NCBI GenBank assembly: GCA_003979345.1
Contig: RYVZ01000017.1
Span: 1-64,000 of the forward strand
Direction: 5' to 3'
Origin: Lachnospiraceae bacterium
Lineage (GTDB): Bacteria > Bacillota > Clostridia > Lachnospirales > Lachnospiraceae
DNA length: 64,000 bases
Shown piece after piece: positions 25,716-33,786 of the stretch. The notes under the pieces were generated by a model, which worked only from the letters and a program-made list of their open reading frames with translations, made no database searches and was not told the DNA's origin. The stretch's first letter is position 1; each line of letters begins with the position of its first letter. The position numbers were made by a program, and so were the translations under genes.

Positions 25716-27872
25716 ATGGCAGAAAAAAAGGAAATCGTTGAAAAGGATGGTCTTAAAAATCCGGCTTATTATACAAACAGGGAGTTGAGCTGGCTGTTGT
25801 TTAACAGGCGCGTGCTTTCCGAGGCGAAAGATAAGCAGAACCCGCTGTTTGAACGGTTGAAGTTTTTGAGTATCACTGCGTCCAATCTGGATGAATTTTT
25901 TATGATCCGTGTCGCCTCCTTAAAGGATATGGTAAACGCGGGATATAAAAAGACCGATATTGCGGGATATACGCCGAAGCAGCAGCTTGCTCTTTTGGAA
26001 GAAGAGACGCATGAGTTGGTAAAAGAACAGTATTCCGTGTATAAGCGCGCGCTGGTGCCGCAGCTGAAAGCAAACGGACTGCGCATCATTGAACATCACG
26101 AGGAACTGACCAAAAAAGAGGGGGAATACATTGACCGCTATTTTGCGGATCATATCTATCCCGTGCTCACGCCGATGGCGGTGGATTCGTCGCGGCCGTT
26201 CCCGCTGATCCGCAATAAGTCCTTAAATATTGGAGCGCTCCTGCAAAAAAAAGGAGAAAAAGAAGAACTGGAGTTTGCGACTGTCCAGGTACCGAGTGTG
26301 CTTTCACGGATTGTCCTGCTTCCGTCCGAGAATGAAAGTACAAGCGTTATCTTATTGGAGGAGGTGATCGAGCGGAACATCCGGCAACTGTTTCTTAATT
26401 ATGATATTGTCTGCGCACATCCGTTCCGGATCATGAGAAATGCAGATTTAACAATTGAGGAGGATGAGGCGGAGGATCTGCTGAAAGAGATTGAAAAGCA
26501 GCTAAAGAAGCGCCAATGGGGGCAGGCGATCCGCTTAGAGGTCGAGGAGGACATGGATGAACGACTCCTTGCGATCATTGGGCGCGAGCTTGCGATCAGT
26601 ACGGAGGAGATTTACAATATCAACGGACCGCTGGACTTAACGTTCCTGATGAAAATGTATGGGATGGAGGGCTTTGACGGGCTGAAGCGGGAGGAATATA
26701 CACCGCAGAACCACCCGCTGCTGCCGCCCGATGCGGATATCTTTGAGCAGATCAAGAAAGGGGATATTCTGCTGCATCATCCGTACCAGTCTTTTACACC
26801 GATCGTTAATTTTATCAAAACAGCGGCGAAGGATCCTGATGTGCTTGCGATCAAACAGACGCTTTATCGTGTCAGCGGTAACTCTCCGATCATAGCGGCG
26901 TTGGCGCAGGCGGCGGACAACGGGAAACAGGTTTCGGTGCTTGTGGAGCTGAAAGCGCGTTTTGACGAGGAGCATAATATTGTCTGGGCAAAAAAGCTGG
27001 AAAAAGCGGGATGCCATGTCATTTACGGTCTTGTCGGCTTAAAGACGCACAGCAAGATCACGCTTGTGGTGCGGCGCGAGGAGGACGGCATTCGCCGTTA
27101 TGTGCATTTGGGAACCGGTAATTACAATGACGCCACGGCAAAAATCTATACGGATACGGGACTGCTCACCTGCAACGAGGAGATCGGGGAAGATGCGACG
27201 GCAGTATTCAATATGCTTTCCGGTTACTCGGAGCCGCTCACATGGAATAAGCTCGCGCTTGCCCCGCTCTGGCTGAAGCAGCGTTTCCTTTATCTGATCC
27301 GCAGGGAGACGGAATTTGCGAGGAGCGGCAGCAAAGGGCATATCATCGCCAAGGTGAATTCACTTTGCGACCGTGATGTGATCGAGGCGCTGTATGAGGC
27401 GTCCTGCGCGGGGGTAAAGATCGAACTGATCGTGCGTGGCATCTGTTGTCTGAAAGTGGGGATCCCGGGCGTCAGCGAGAATATTCAGGTACGTTCCATC
27501 GTCGGCAATTTTCTGGAACATGCAAGAATCTTCTTTTTTGAAAATGGCGGAAGAACGGAGATCTATATGGGCAGTGCCGACTGGATGCCGCGGAATTTAG
27601 AGCGGCGCGTGGAGATTCTGTTTCCAATAGAAGATGAGGAGCTAAAGGCGCAGGCACTCCATATACTGGAGTCCCAGTTAAAAGACAATGTCAAGGCGCA
27701 TATCTGCAAGAGTGACGGCAGTTATGTCAGGGCCGAACACCGCGGCAGGGAAGCATACAGTTGTCAGGACGCATTCTGCAAGGAGGCGAAGGAGACCGCC
27801 AAAGCCGTGACTGCGGCGGAGGAGGGAAACGGGCGTGTGTTCATACCGGAGATGCATGGCTCCGGGCTGTAG
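25716..27872 (+). CDS. ppk1: Polyphosphate kinase 1
   Basis: 718 aa. N-terminal NRELSWLLFNRRVL, DEFFMIRVASL and the two C-terminal phospholipase D-like domains are present. His445 (LVGLKTHSKITLV) is the autophosphorylated residue by position and His464 (VHLGTGNYN) the second catalytic His. It polymerises the gamma-phosphate of ATP into polyphosphate, reversibly. Residues after about 675 form a variable hydrophilic tail. Just downstream of the Ppx/GppA gene, giving a synthesis/degradation pair. Confidence 0.97.
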   Translation: MAEKKEIVEKDGLKNPAYYTNRELSWLLFNRRVLSEAKDKQNPLFERLKFLSITASNLDEFFMIRVASLKDMVNAGYKKTDIAGYTPKQQLALLEEETHELVKEQYSVYKRALVPQLKANGLRIIEHHEELTKKEGEYIDRYFADHIYPVLTPMAVDSSRPFPLIRNKSLNIGALLQKKGEKEELEFATVQVPSVLSRIVLLPSENESTSVILLEEVIERNIRQLFLNYDIVCAHPFRIMRNADLTIEEDEAEDLLKEIEKQLKKRQWGQAIRLEVEEDMDERLLAIIGRELAISTEEIYNINGPLDLTFLMKMYGMEGFDGLKREEYTPQNHPLLPPDADIFEQIKKGDILLHHPYQSFTPIVNFIKTAAKDPDVLAIKQTLYRVSGNSPIIAALAQAADNGKQVSVLVELKARFDEEHNIVWAKKLEKAGCHVIYGLVGLKTHSKITLVVRREEDGIRRYVHLGTGNYNDATAKIYTDTGLLTCNEEIGEDATAVFNMLSGYSEPLTWNKLALAPLWLKQRFLYLIRRETEFARSGSKGHIIAKVNSLCDRDVIEALYEASCAGVKIELIVRGICCLKVGIPGVSENIQVRSIVGNFLEHARIFFFENGGRTEIYMGSADWMPRNLERRVEILFPIEDEELKAQALHILESQLKDNVKAHICKSDGSYVRAEHRGREAYSCQDAFCKEAKETAKAVTAAEEGNGRVFIPEMHGSGL

Positions 27873-27874
27873 GA

Positions 27875-27960
27875 AGTGCCGGGGAGCGTTCCGGAGTGCC
27901 GGGGAGCTGTAGCAGGCAATAGTCCGGGAGTTGTATCAGGCAATTGTCCTGGAGTCGTAG
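27875..27960 (+). repeat. Nested short tandem duplications after ppk1
   Basis: AGTGCCGGGGAGC occurs at 27875 and 27895 (20-base period), then a 24-base unit beginning AGCTGTAGCAGGCAA or AGTTGTATCAGGCAA occurs at 27905 and 27929 with a third partial copy at 27953. They start immediately at the ppk1 stop. Confidence 0.75.
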
Positions 27961-28012
27961 AAAGAAAAGGAGAACCGGCCTGACTCAGGCGGGGAAAGAA
28001 CAGGATAAAACA

Positions 28013-29548
28013 GTGGAAATACAAGAAATCAACAGACGATTCCATATCATTTTGGCCTCCGCATCGCCGAGGCGCAAAGAGCTTCTTACACAGATCGGGA
28101 TGACCTTTGAAGTGATGAAGAGCTGCGGTGAGGAGATCATGACGAAAACCGAACCGAAAGATGCCGTCATGGAGCTTGCTGCGGCGAAGGCAGAGGAAGT
28201 ATTCGCGCGCTGTGAGGCGGGAGAGACGGAGTATGGTGACGGTGAGCAGGAGAGGATCATACAGGGGGATCACGGCAGCGGTTCTCCAAACGGTCAGCAC
28301 CGGTATGGCAGGGAACGACTCATTATCGCTGCGGATACGGTAGTTGCGGCGGACGGCATGATTCTTGGAAAGCCGAAAGATGAGGCGGATGCGGTGCGCA
28401 TGCTGACGATGCTGCAGGGGCGGACACATCAGGTCTATACCGGAGTCACGCTTTTATCTGCCAAGGGACAGCGCACTTTTTATGAGTGTACGGAAGTGAC
28501 GTTCGTGCCGATGACGAGGGAGCAGATCGAAGAATATGTGCGCACGGGTGATCCGCTTGATAAGGCGGGGGCCTATGGCATACAGGGATGCTTTGCGGCA
28601 TATGTGAGCCGTATTGAAGGGGATTATTACAATGTGGTCGGACTGCCGCTCGCGCGGCTGGTACAGGAGATTGGGAATCTGGGTCATGCGGCGCAGGATG
28701 AAGAGATCGGGAAAAAGGCGCCGCAGTCCGTTCAAAGAGGCAGTGCGGACTGTATTCGCCTTGTGGCAACAGATATTGACGGTACACTGGTCAAAGATTC
28801 CTCACCCGAAGTATATCCGGAGATCATTCAGATGTTCCGGGATTTGAATGCGCGGGGAATTGTCTGCTGTGTGGCGAGCGGAAGGCAGTATCACAGCATT
28901 CGCAGGATGTTTGAGGGGGCGGGGGAGAATATTGTCTATATCGCCGAGAATGGAGCGCATATCGTGTATCGCGGCAGGACGCTTTCGGTGACGGATATGA
29001 AAAAAGAACAGGCGCATGAGATCATCCGCGAGATGCGCGCGTGCGGGGAAGGCTATGAGTTTGTGGTGTCAACGCCGGAGGGAAGTCTCTTAGAGAGTCG
29101 GGATGATTCGTTTATCCGCCTGATCAGGGACAGCTATCACAATCAAATGGAAGTTGTACCTGATGTATTGGAAAATGATCCCCAGATCATCAAATGTGCC
29201 ATGCATCATAACGGCAGCGTCCGTCAGGTGGCGGAGAAAGAGCTCATTCCGCGCTGGCATGGGCGCGTCAAGGTATGTATGGCGGGCGAAGAGTGGATCG
29301 ACTTTATGGATGCGGCGGTTGATAAGGGAAATGCGATCCGCTTTGTTCAGGATTACTTTGACATTGGCTGTGAAGAGACGATGGCATTTGGAGATAATGA
29401 GAACGACATCGGCATGATGAAAGCGGCGGGAGAGAGCTATGCAGTGGAGAATGCGTGTAGTGCCGTGAAGGAAGCTGCGAAATATATCTGCCCCGGTTAT
29501 ACAGAAAAGGGCGTGTATCAGGTATTGCGAAGGATGTTACAGGAATAG
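28013..29548 (+). CDS. Maf-like nucleotide pyrophosphatase fused to a Cof-type HAD phosphatase
   Basis: 511 aa if started at GTG 28013 (AGGAT six bases upstream; no ATG exists at the N-terminus). Residues about 7-225 are Maf (LASASPRRKELL, KPKDEADAVRML, DKAGAYGIQG), interrupted near residues 65-95 by a Gly/Asp/Glu-rich insertion just before the conserved IIAADTVV. Residues about 245-511 are a Cof-type HAD hydrolase (ATDIDGTLV, SGRQYHS, FGDNENDIGMM). Maf proteins hydrolyse non-canonical or specific NTPs; the HAD part would dephosphorylate a sugar or nucleotide phosphate. The fusion suggests consecutive reactions. Confidence 0.88.
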   Translation: MEIQEINRRFHIILASASPRRKELLTQIGMTFEVMKSCGEEIMTKTEPKDAVMELAAAKAEEVFARCEAGETEYGDGEQERIIQGDHGSGSPNGQHRYGRERLIIAADTVVAADGMILGKPKDEADAVRMLTMLQGRTHQVYTGVTLLSAKGQRTFYECTEVTFVPMTREQIEEYVRTGDPLDKAGAYGIQGCFAAYVSRIEGDYYNVVGLPLARLVQEIGNLGHAAQDEEIGKKAPQSVQRGSADCIRLVATDIDGTLVKDSSPEVYPEIIQMFRDLNARGIVCCVASGRQYHSIRRMFEGAGENIVYIAENGAHIVYRGRTLSVTDMKKEQAHEIIREMRACGEGYEFVVSTPEGSLLESRDDSFIRLIRDSYHNQMEVVPDVLENDPQIIKCAMHHNGSVRQVAEKELIPRWHGRVKVCMAGEEWIDFMDAAVDKGNAIRFVQDYFDIGCEETMAFGDNENDIGMMKAAGESYAVENACSAVKEAAKYICPGYTEKGVYQVLRRMLQE

Positions 29549-29596
29549 GCGCTTTGCGATGATCCTGAAATGATAAAAACAGAGGAGGAAACTGTT

Positions 29597-29860
29597 ATGA
29601 GGATTTATGATGATCAGGTACTGGATGTTTTTTTGGAAAAACAGGGTCAGCTCTTTGACGAGCGGGTTGCCGCGACGAGGGAAGAGGCAGAGGAATTTTT
29701 GGAGGACTGCATGGCGGTCGTTGTTGATTCCATGAAAGAGGTGCTGGAATATTTCGATGAGGAGGGCATGGATATGGAAGGTGCCGGAGAAGAAGAAATG
29801 CGAAATGCCTCCGAAGTGTTCGAAATCGGTGACGGGCGATATTTAATTGTAGAGGGCTGA
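29597..29860 (+). CDS. Small acidic protein of unknown function
   Basis: 87 aa from ATG 29597 with GAGGAGG eight bases upstream. The protein is very acidic and helical (TREEAEEFLEDCMAVVVDSMKEVLEYF) and ends in a short beta pair, FEIGDGRYLIVEG. No family recognised with confidence. It follows the Maf-HAD gene by 48 bases. Confidence 0.75.
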   Translation: MRIYDDQVLDVFLEKQGQLFDERVAATREEAEEFLEDCMAVVVDSMKEVLEYFDEEGMDMEGAGEEEMRNASEVFEIGDGRYLIVEG

Positions 29861-30009
29861 GCAGGATCTGCGCATGAGGCTGGGACACCGTGATTCATGG
29901 ATATGTGCATCATACAACAATACAAAATGGTGTATCATATGGAATAAATATAAAATGAAGACTTAACAAATGGGAAAACCGAGGGAACGGTGAAACGATC
30001 ATAAAATAA

Positions 30010-30822
30010 TCATGAAAAGAAGTGTCCGATCAGGTCACAGATGCCGTCATGATTATTGTCGTGTGTGGTCACAAAGTCCGCGTGTTCTTTGACGAGCGGA
30101 TTTGCGTTCGCGACCGCGCAGCCTAAGCCTGCCGCATCAAGCATGGAAATATCGTTGGATTCGTCGCCGATCGCAGCGGCATTGGAAAGCGGTATATGAA
30201 GCATGTGGCAGAGACTTTTTACGGCGTTGCCCTTGCCGGAAGCGATTGGATAAAACTCCAGATAGTATTCATTGGAAAATACGGCAGTCACGCGTTCGGA
30301 CAGCTTTGCAAGCACCCTGTGCTGAAGCTCTTTAAGAAGCGCATGATCGGTAAGATGAATGGAGATCAGTTTATAGGGTTCCTTTGTCAGCGCAGACGGA
30401 ATGTCAGTTACGATGCGCGCTGGAAGGTGAATATGCGTGCGGTAATAAGTAAGTTCCGTGCGGTCGCGCTCAAAGAGGATCGTGTCGTTCTCATACGTAT
30501 GGCAATGGATGTTAAGTGCATGGGTTTCTGCCAAGATGCTGCGTACATCATCCATACAGATCGTATGTTCAATAACGGGTGTGTTTGAGTCACAGTGCCA
30601 GATTAGGCTGCCGTTGTAGGCTATGATATAAGAATCGGGGAAACACAGATCAAGCGCCGTGCGTACTTCAAGAACGCTGCTTAGCGGGCGCCCGGTCGTA
30701 AAGACCAGCGTATGTCCCTGCTCATTCAGCGCGTAAAGCGCTTTTTTTGTGCGTTCAGAAATTTGTTTCCGGTCATTTAACAGGGTTCCGTCCAGATCGG
30801 TAAACAGGATCTTTTTTGGCAT
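30010..30822 (-). CDS. Cof-type HAD phosphatase
   Basis: 270 aa from ATG 30822 (MPKKILFTDLDGTLL), nine bases after AAAGGAG; an upstream in-frame ATG adds only an unconserved segment. Motifs: nucleophile Asp in FTDLDGTLL, TTGRPLSS, and IGDESNDISMLDAAG. Likely dephosphorylates sugar phosphates or cofactors. It lies 31 bases downstream of the PHP gene on the same strand, suggesting a two-gene operon of phosphatases. Confidence 0.9.
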   Translation of the reverse strand: MPKKILFTDLDGTLLNDRKQISERTKKALYALNEQGHTLVFTTGRPLSSVLEVRTALDLCFPDSYIIAYNGSLIWHCDSNTPVIEHTICMDDVRSILAETHALNIHCHTYENDTILFERDRTELTYYRTHIHLPARIVTDIPSALTKEPYKLISIHLTDHALLKELQHRVLAKLSERVTAVFSNEYYLEFYPIASGKGNAVKSLCHMLHIPLSNAAAIGDESNDISMLDAAGLGCAVANANPLVKEHADFVTTHDNNHDGICDLIGHFFS

Positions 30823-30853
30823 GACAATCTGCTCCTTTGTAAAAAGATGTGGC

Positions 30854-31705
30854 TTATGCACGAGTCAAGGCTGCCTTCAGATCATTCAGAATCGTTTCCG
30901 GTATGAAAAGATGTCCGTAGCCTGTACCAAGCTCCAGATTCGGCTTGGCTTTGCCGTGGAAATCGGAACCGCCGCTGTATAAAAGTCCGTGGCGGGCGGC
31001 GAGCCGTTTCATTTCACGTTCTTCGGAGGGCGTGTACGTGCTGTAGATGCATTCCATGCCGACGAGCCCGGCTTTTTTTAGTTCCACGACCAGCTCATCC
31101 AAATGTGCGTCGCTCATGTGATACAGTATCGGATGTGCAAGAACCGGAATTCCGTGCGCTTTTTTGATCAGTTCGACTGCCTGGACGGGCGTGATTTTTT
31201 CACGGGGTACAAAATAACGGGTGTGATCGCCGACATAGCGATCAAATGCTTCGGAAAGGGACTGCACATAACCGTGGGAGAGCAGATAGCGTGCATAATG
31301 AGCCCGCGTGATCACACTTTCAGGAAATTCCGCCTGCAGCTTTTCAAATGAGATATCAATGCCTGCTTCACGCAGATTGCTGCACATTTTTTCATTGCGT
31401 ACGATGCGCGAATGCTGGAAAACATGCAGCTGTGCAAGGAAATCCCTATTTTGGTGGTCGATGTAAAGCCCGACAATGTGAATATCCTTTCCGTGATATT
31501 CTGAGGAAAGCTCTATGCCGGGAATGACTTCCAGTCCGGGATGGGCGCCGGCCGCATCAATTGCCTCTGTAAGGCCGTCAACGGTATCATGGTCGGTCAG
31601 GGCAAATGCGCAGAGCCCTTTCTGCACAGCGAGTTCTACAAGTTCGGACGGCGTCATGGAGCCGTCCGATTTATTGGAATGAACATGCAAATCCACAGGT
31701 TTCAC
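30854..31705 (-). CDS. PHP-domain phosphoesterase (TrpH/RNase AM-like)
   Basis: 283 aa from GTG 31705, chosen because AAAGGAG lies ten bases upstream; a GTG seven codons earlier overlaps that site. Metal-binding motifs DLHVHSNKSDG, LTDHDTVDG, PGIELSSEYHG, HIVGLYID, LAHPILYH and SGGSDFHG are all present. The family includes 3',5'-nucleotide bisphosphate phosphatase and the 5'-3' exonuclease TrpH/RNase AM. Confidence 0.9.
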   Translation of the reverse strand: MKPVDLHVHSNKSDGSMTPSELVELAVQKGLCAFALTDHDTVDGLTEAIDAAGAHPGLEVIPGIELSSEYHGKDIHIVGLYIDHQNRDFLAQLHVFQHSRIVRNEKMCSNLREAGIDISFEKLQAEFPESVITRAHYARYLLSHGYVQSLSEAFDRYVGDHTRYFVPREKITPVQAVELIKKAHGIPVLAHPILYHMSDAHLDELVVELKKAGLVGMECIYSTYTPSEEREMKRLAARHGLLYSGGSDFHGKAKPNLELGTGYGHLFIPETILNDLKAALTRA

Positions 31706-31745
31706 GAAAGCAGCGCTCCTTTCCACTGGAAATTGATCTTAACCG

Positions 31746-31823
31746 ATTGCGAAACACCATATAACAACGTAAATCATTGTGCAAAATATACAATCCAAAC
31801 ACTTTATTTGGGTGTTTCGCAAT
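31746..31823. repeat. 13-bp perfect inverted repeat flanking the PHP promoter
   Basis: ATTGCGAAACACC at 31746-31758 and its exact complement GGTGTTTCGCAAT at 31811-31823, 52 bases apart. One arm overlaps the predicted -10 box of the PHP gene and the other lies upstream of the -35. Confidence 0.8.
31756..31784 (-). promoter_or_regulatory. Possible promoter of the PHP-Cof operon
   Basis: On the minus strand TTGCAC (31779-31784), 17 bases, TATGGT (31756-31761). It lies between the arms of the inverted repeat. Confidence 0.45.
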
Positions 31824-31927
31824 TGCATGGAAATTCATCAAGTGTTTCCGGGTTGCTCCCGGTCGTTCTTTTTTTACGAATGATCATGGCACGATGATTA
31901 GCGATTTACTTCACAGATCCTGCCGGA

Positions 31928-33571
31928 TCAGTTCTCGTCCTCCTCTTTGGAGGAATCTGCGTTGTATACCGTACGTTTTCTCGCCATCTCATCACTTGCC
32001 AGATATTCGTCATAAGTCGTGATCTTATCGACAAGTGTTCCTTCCGGTAACAATTCCATGATCCGGTTTGCGGTCGTCTGTACGAACTGGTGGTCATGGC
32101 AGGAGAACAGGACGACGCCCTTAAACTTGATCAGACCGTTATTGAGTGCTGTGATCGATTCCATGTCAAGGTGGTTCGTCGGTTCATCGAGCAGAAGACA
32201 GTTTGCGCCGGAGATCATCATCTTACTTAAAAGGCAGCGTACCTTTTCCCCTCCTGAGAGGACACGGACGCGTTTCACGCCATCGTCCCCTGCAAATAAC
32301 ATCCTGCCAAGAAAACCGCGCACATAAGTGACGTCCTTCACAGGGGAATAACCGGTCAGCCAGTCTGTAATTGTTAAATCGTTATTAAACTCCTGTGTGT
32401 TATCTTTCGGGAAATATGCCTGCGACGTCGTGACGCCCCATTTGTAGCTGCCCTCGTCCGGTTCCATTTCTCCGGAAAGGATCTTGAACAGCGTCGTGAT
32501 CGCAAGTTCGTTGCTGCCGACAAAGGCAACCTTGTCTTCATGATTTAAGATAAAGGAAACATGGTCGAGCACCTTTTCCCCGTCAATCGTCTTTGTGAGG
32601 TTCTCAACCGTGAGTACTTCATTGCCAATCTCGCGCTCGGGTCTGAAATCAATATACGGATATTTGCGGCTGGAGGGACGGATCGTATCGAGCTCGATCT
32701 TTTCAAGGGCGCGCTTTCTGGAAGTCGCCTGCTTGGACTTGCTCGCATTTGCGGAAAAGCGGGAGATGAACTCCTGCAATTCTTTGATCTTTTCTTCCTT
32801 TTTCTTATTAGCCTCCTTCATCTGGCGAATGAGGAGCTGGCTCGATTCATACCAGAAATCATAGTTGCCCGAATAAAGCTGGATCTTGCCATAGTCGATA
32901 TCAGCGATATGGGTACACACTTTATTAAGGAAATAGCGGTCGTGCGATACGACGATGACTGTATTCTCGAAATTGATTAAGAACTCTTCCAGCCATGCGA
33001 TCGCGTCGAGATCAAGGTGGTTCGTCGGCTCGTCGAGCAGCAGTACGTCCGGATTACCGAACAGTGCCTTTGCGAGCAGGATCTTTACTTTTTCGCTGCC
33101 GTTTAAGTCACTCATCTGAGTGTTGTGAAGCTCCGTGTCGATTCCAAGACCGTTTAGCAGCATGGCGGCGTTGGACTCTGCCTCCCAGCCGTCCATTTCG
33201 GCGAACTCCGCTTCAAGCTCGCTTGCACGGATGCCGTCTTCATCGGAAAAATCTTCTTTTGCATAGATCGAGTCCTTTTCCTTCATGACCTCATACAGGC
33301 GTGCGTTGCCCATAATAACGGTATCCATGACAGAATACGAATCATATTTGAAGTGATCCTGTTCCAAAAAAGAAAGTCGCTGCCCCGGAGTAACGGAAAT
33401 ATCTCCGTTCGTTGTCTCCAGCTGTCCGGAAAGTATCTTAAGGAACGTAGACTTACCCGCGCCGTTTGCCCCGATCAGACCGTAGCAGTTACCTTCGGTG
33501 AATTTGATGTTAACATCTTCGAAAAGCGCTTTCTTACCTACACGGTACGTTACATTGTTTGCACTGATCAT
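31928..33571 (-). CDS. ABC-F family ATPase
   Basis: 547 aa from ATG 33571 (MISANNVTYRVGKKALF) with AGAGGA upstream. Two ABC domains without membrane helices, joined by a charged linker with KSKQATSRKRALEKIEL, the ABC-F arrangement. First Walker A GANGAGKST is intact; its signature is degenerate (LNGSEKV). The second Walker A reads GSNELAITTLF, without the usual Lys, while the second signature LSGGEKVR and both Walker B LLLDEPTNHLD are intact. ABC-F proteins act on the ribosome E site. It resembles the YbiT-like branch. Confidence 0.9.
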   Translation of the reverse strand: MISANNVTYRVGKKALFEDVNIKFTEGNCYGLIGANGAGKSTFLKILSGQLETTNGDISVTPGQRLSFLEQDHFKYDSYSVMDTVIMGNARLYEVMKEKDSIYAKEDFSDEDGIRASELEAEFAEMDGWEAESNAAMLLNGLGIDTELHNTQMSDLNGSEKVKILLAKALFGNPDVLLLDEPTNHLDLDAIAWLEEFLINFENTVIVVSHDRYFLNKVCTHIADIDYGKIQLYSGNYDFWYESSQLLIRQMKEANKKKEEKIKELQEFISRFSANASKSKQATSRKRALEKIELDTIRPSSRKYPYIDFRPEREIGNEVLTVENLTKTIDGEKVLDHVSFILNHEDKVAFVGSNELAITTLFKILSGEMEPDEGSYKWGVTTSQAYFPKDNTQEFNNDLTITDWLTGYSPVKDVTYVRGFLGRMLFAGDDGVKRVRVLSGGEKVRCLLSKMMISGANCLLLDEPTNHLDMESITALNNGLIKFKGVVLFSCHDHQFVQTTANRIMELLPEGTLVDKITTYDEYLASDEMARKRTVYNADSSKEEDEN

Positions 33572-33622
33572 TTTGAATTCCTCTGTTTTCTTTCTTGCTT
33601 GATTTTTAACATTGACGTTTCC

Positions 33623-33650
33623 ATTATACATAAAAGAAGAAAAATTTCAA
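33623..33650 (-). promoter_or_regulatory. Promoter of the ABC-F gene
   Basis: On the minus strand TTGAAA (33645-33650), 16 bases, TATAAT (33623-33628), about 50 bases before the start codon. Confidence 0.65.
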
Positions 33651-33722
33651 CAGCAAAGGGCGCTGCGTGAAAAGATGTTGAAAAAATACACAAAAAAGCT
33701 TCTGTATGATAAAGAAATGTGT

Positions 33723-33728
33723 TATAAT
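33723..33728 (+). promoter_or_regulatory. -10 box upstream of the chemoreceptor gene
   Basis: TATAAT in an AT-rich stretch 58 bases before the start codon. The matching -35 (TTCTGT at 33700-33705) is poor. Confidence 0.4.
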
Positions 33729-33786
33729 TAACAAAATATTTATTTTTTATGTCTATAATCAAGAATACGGTGGAGGAACATTGCAG

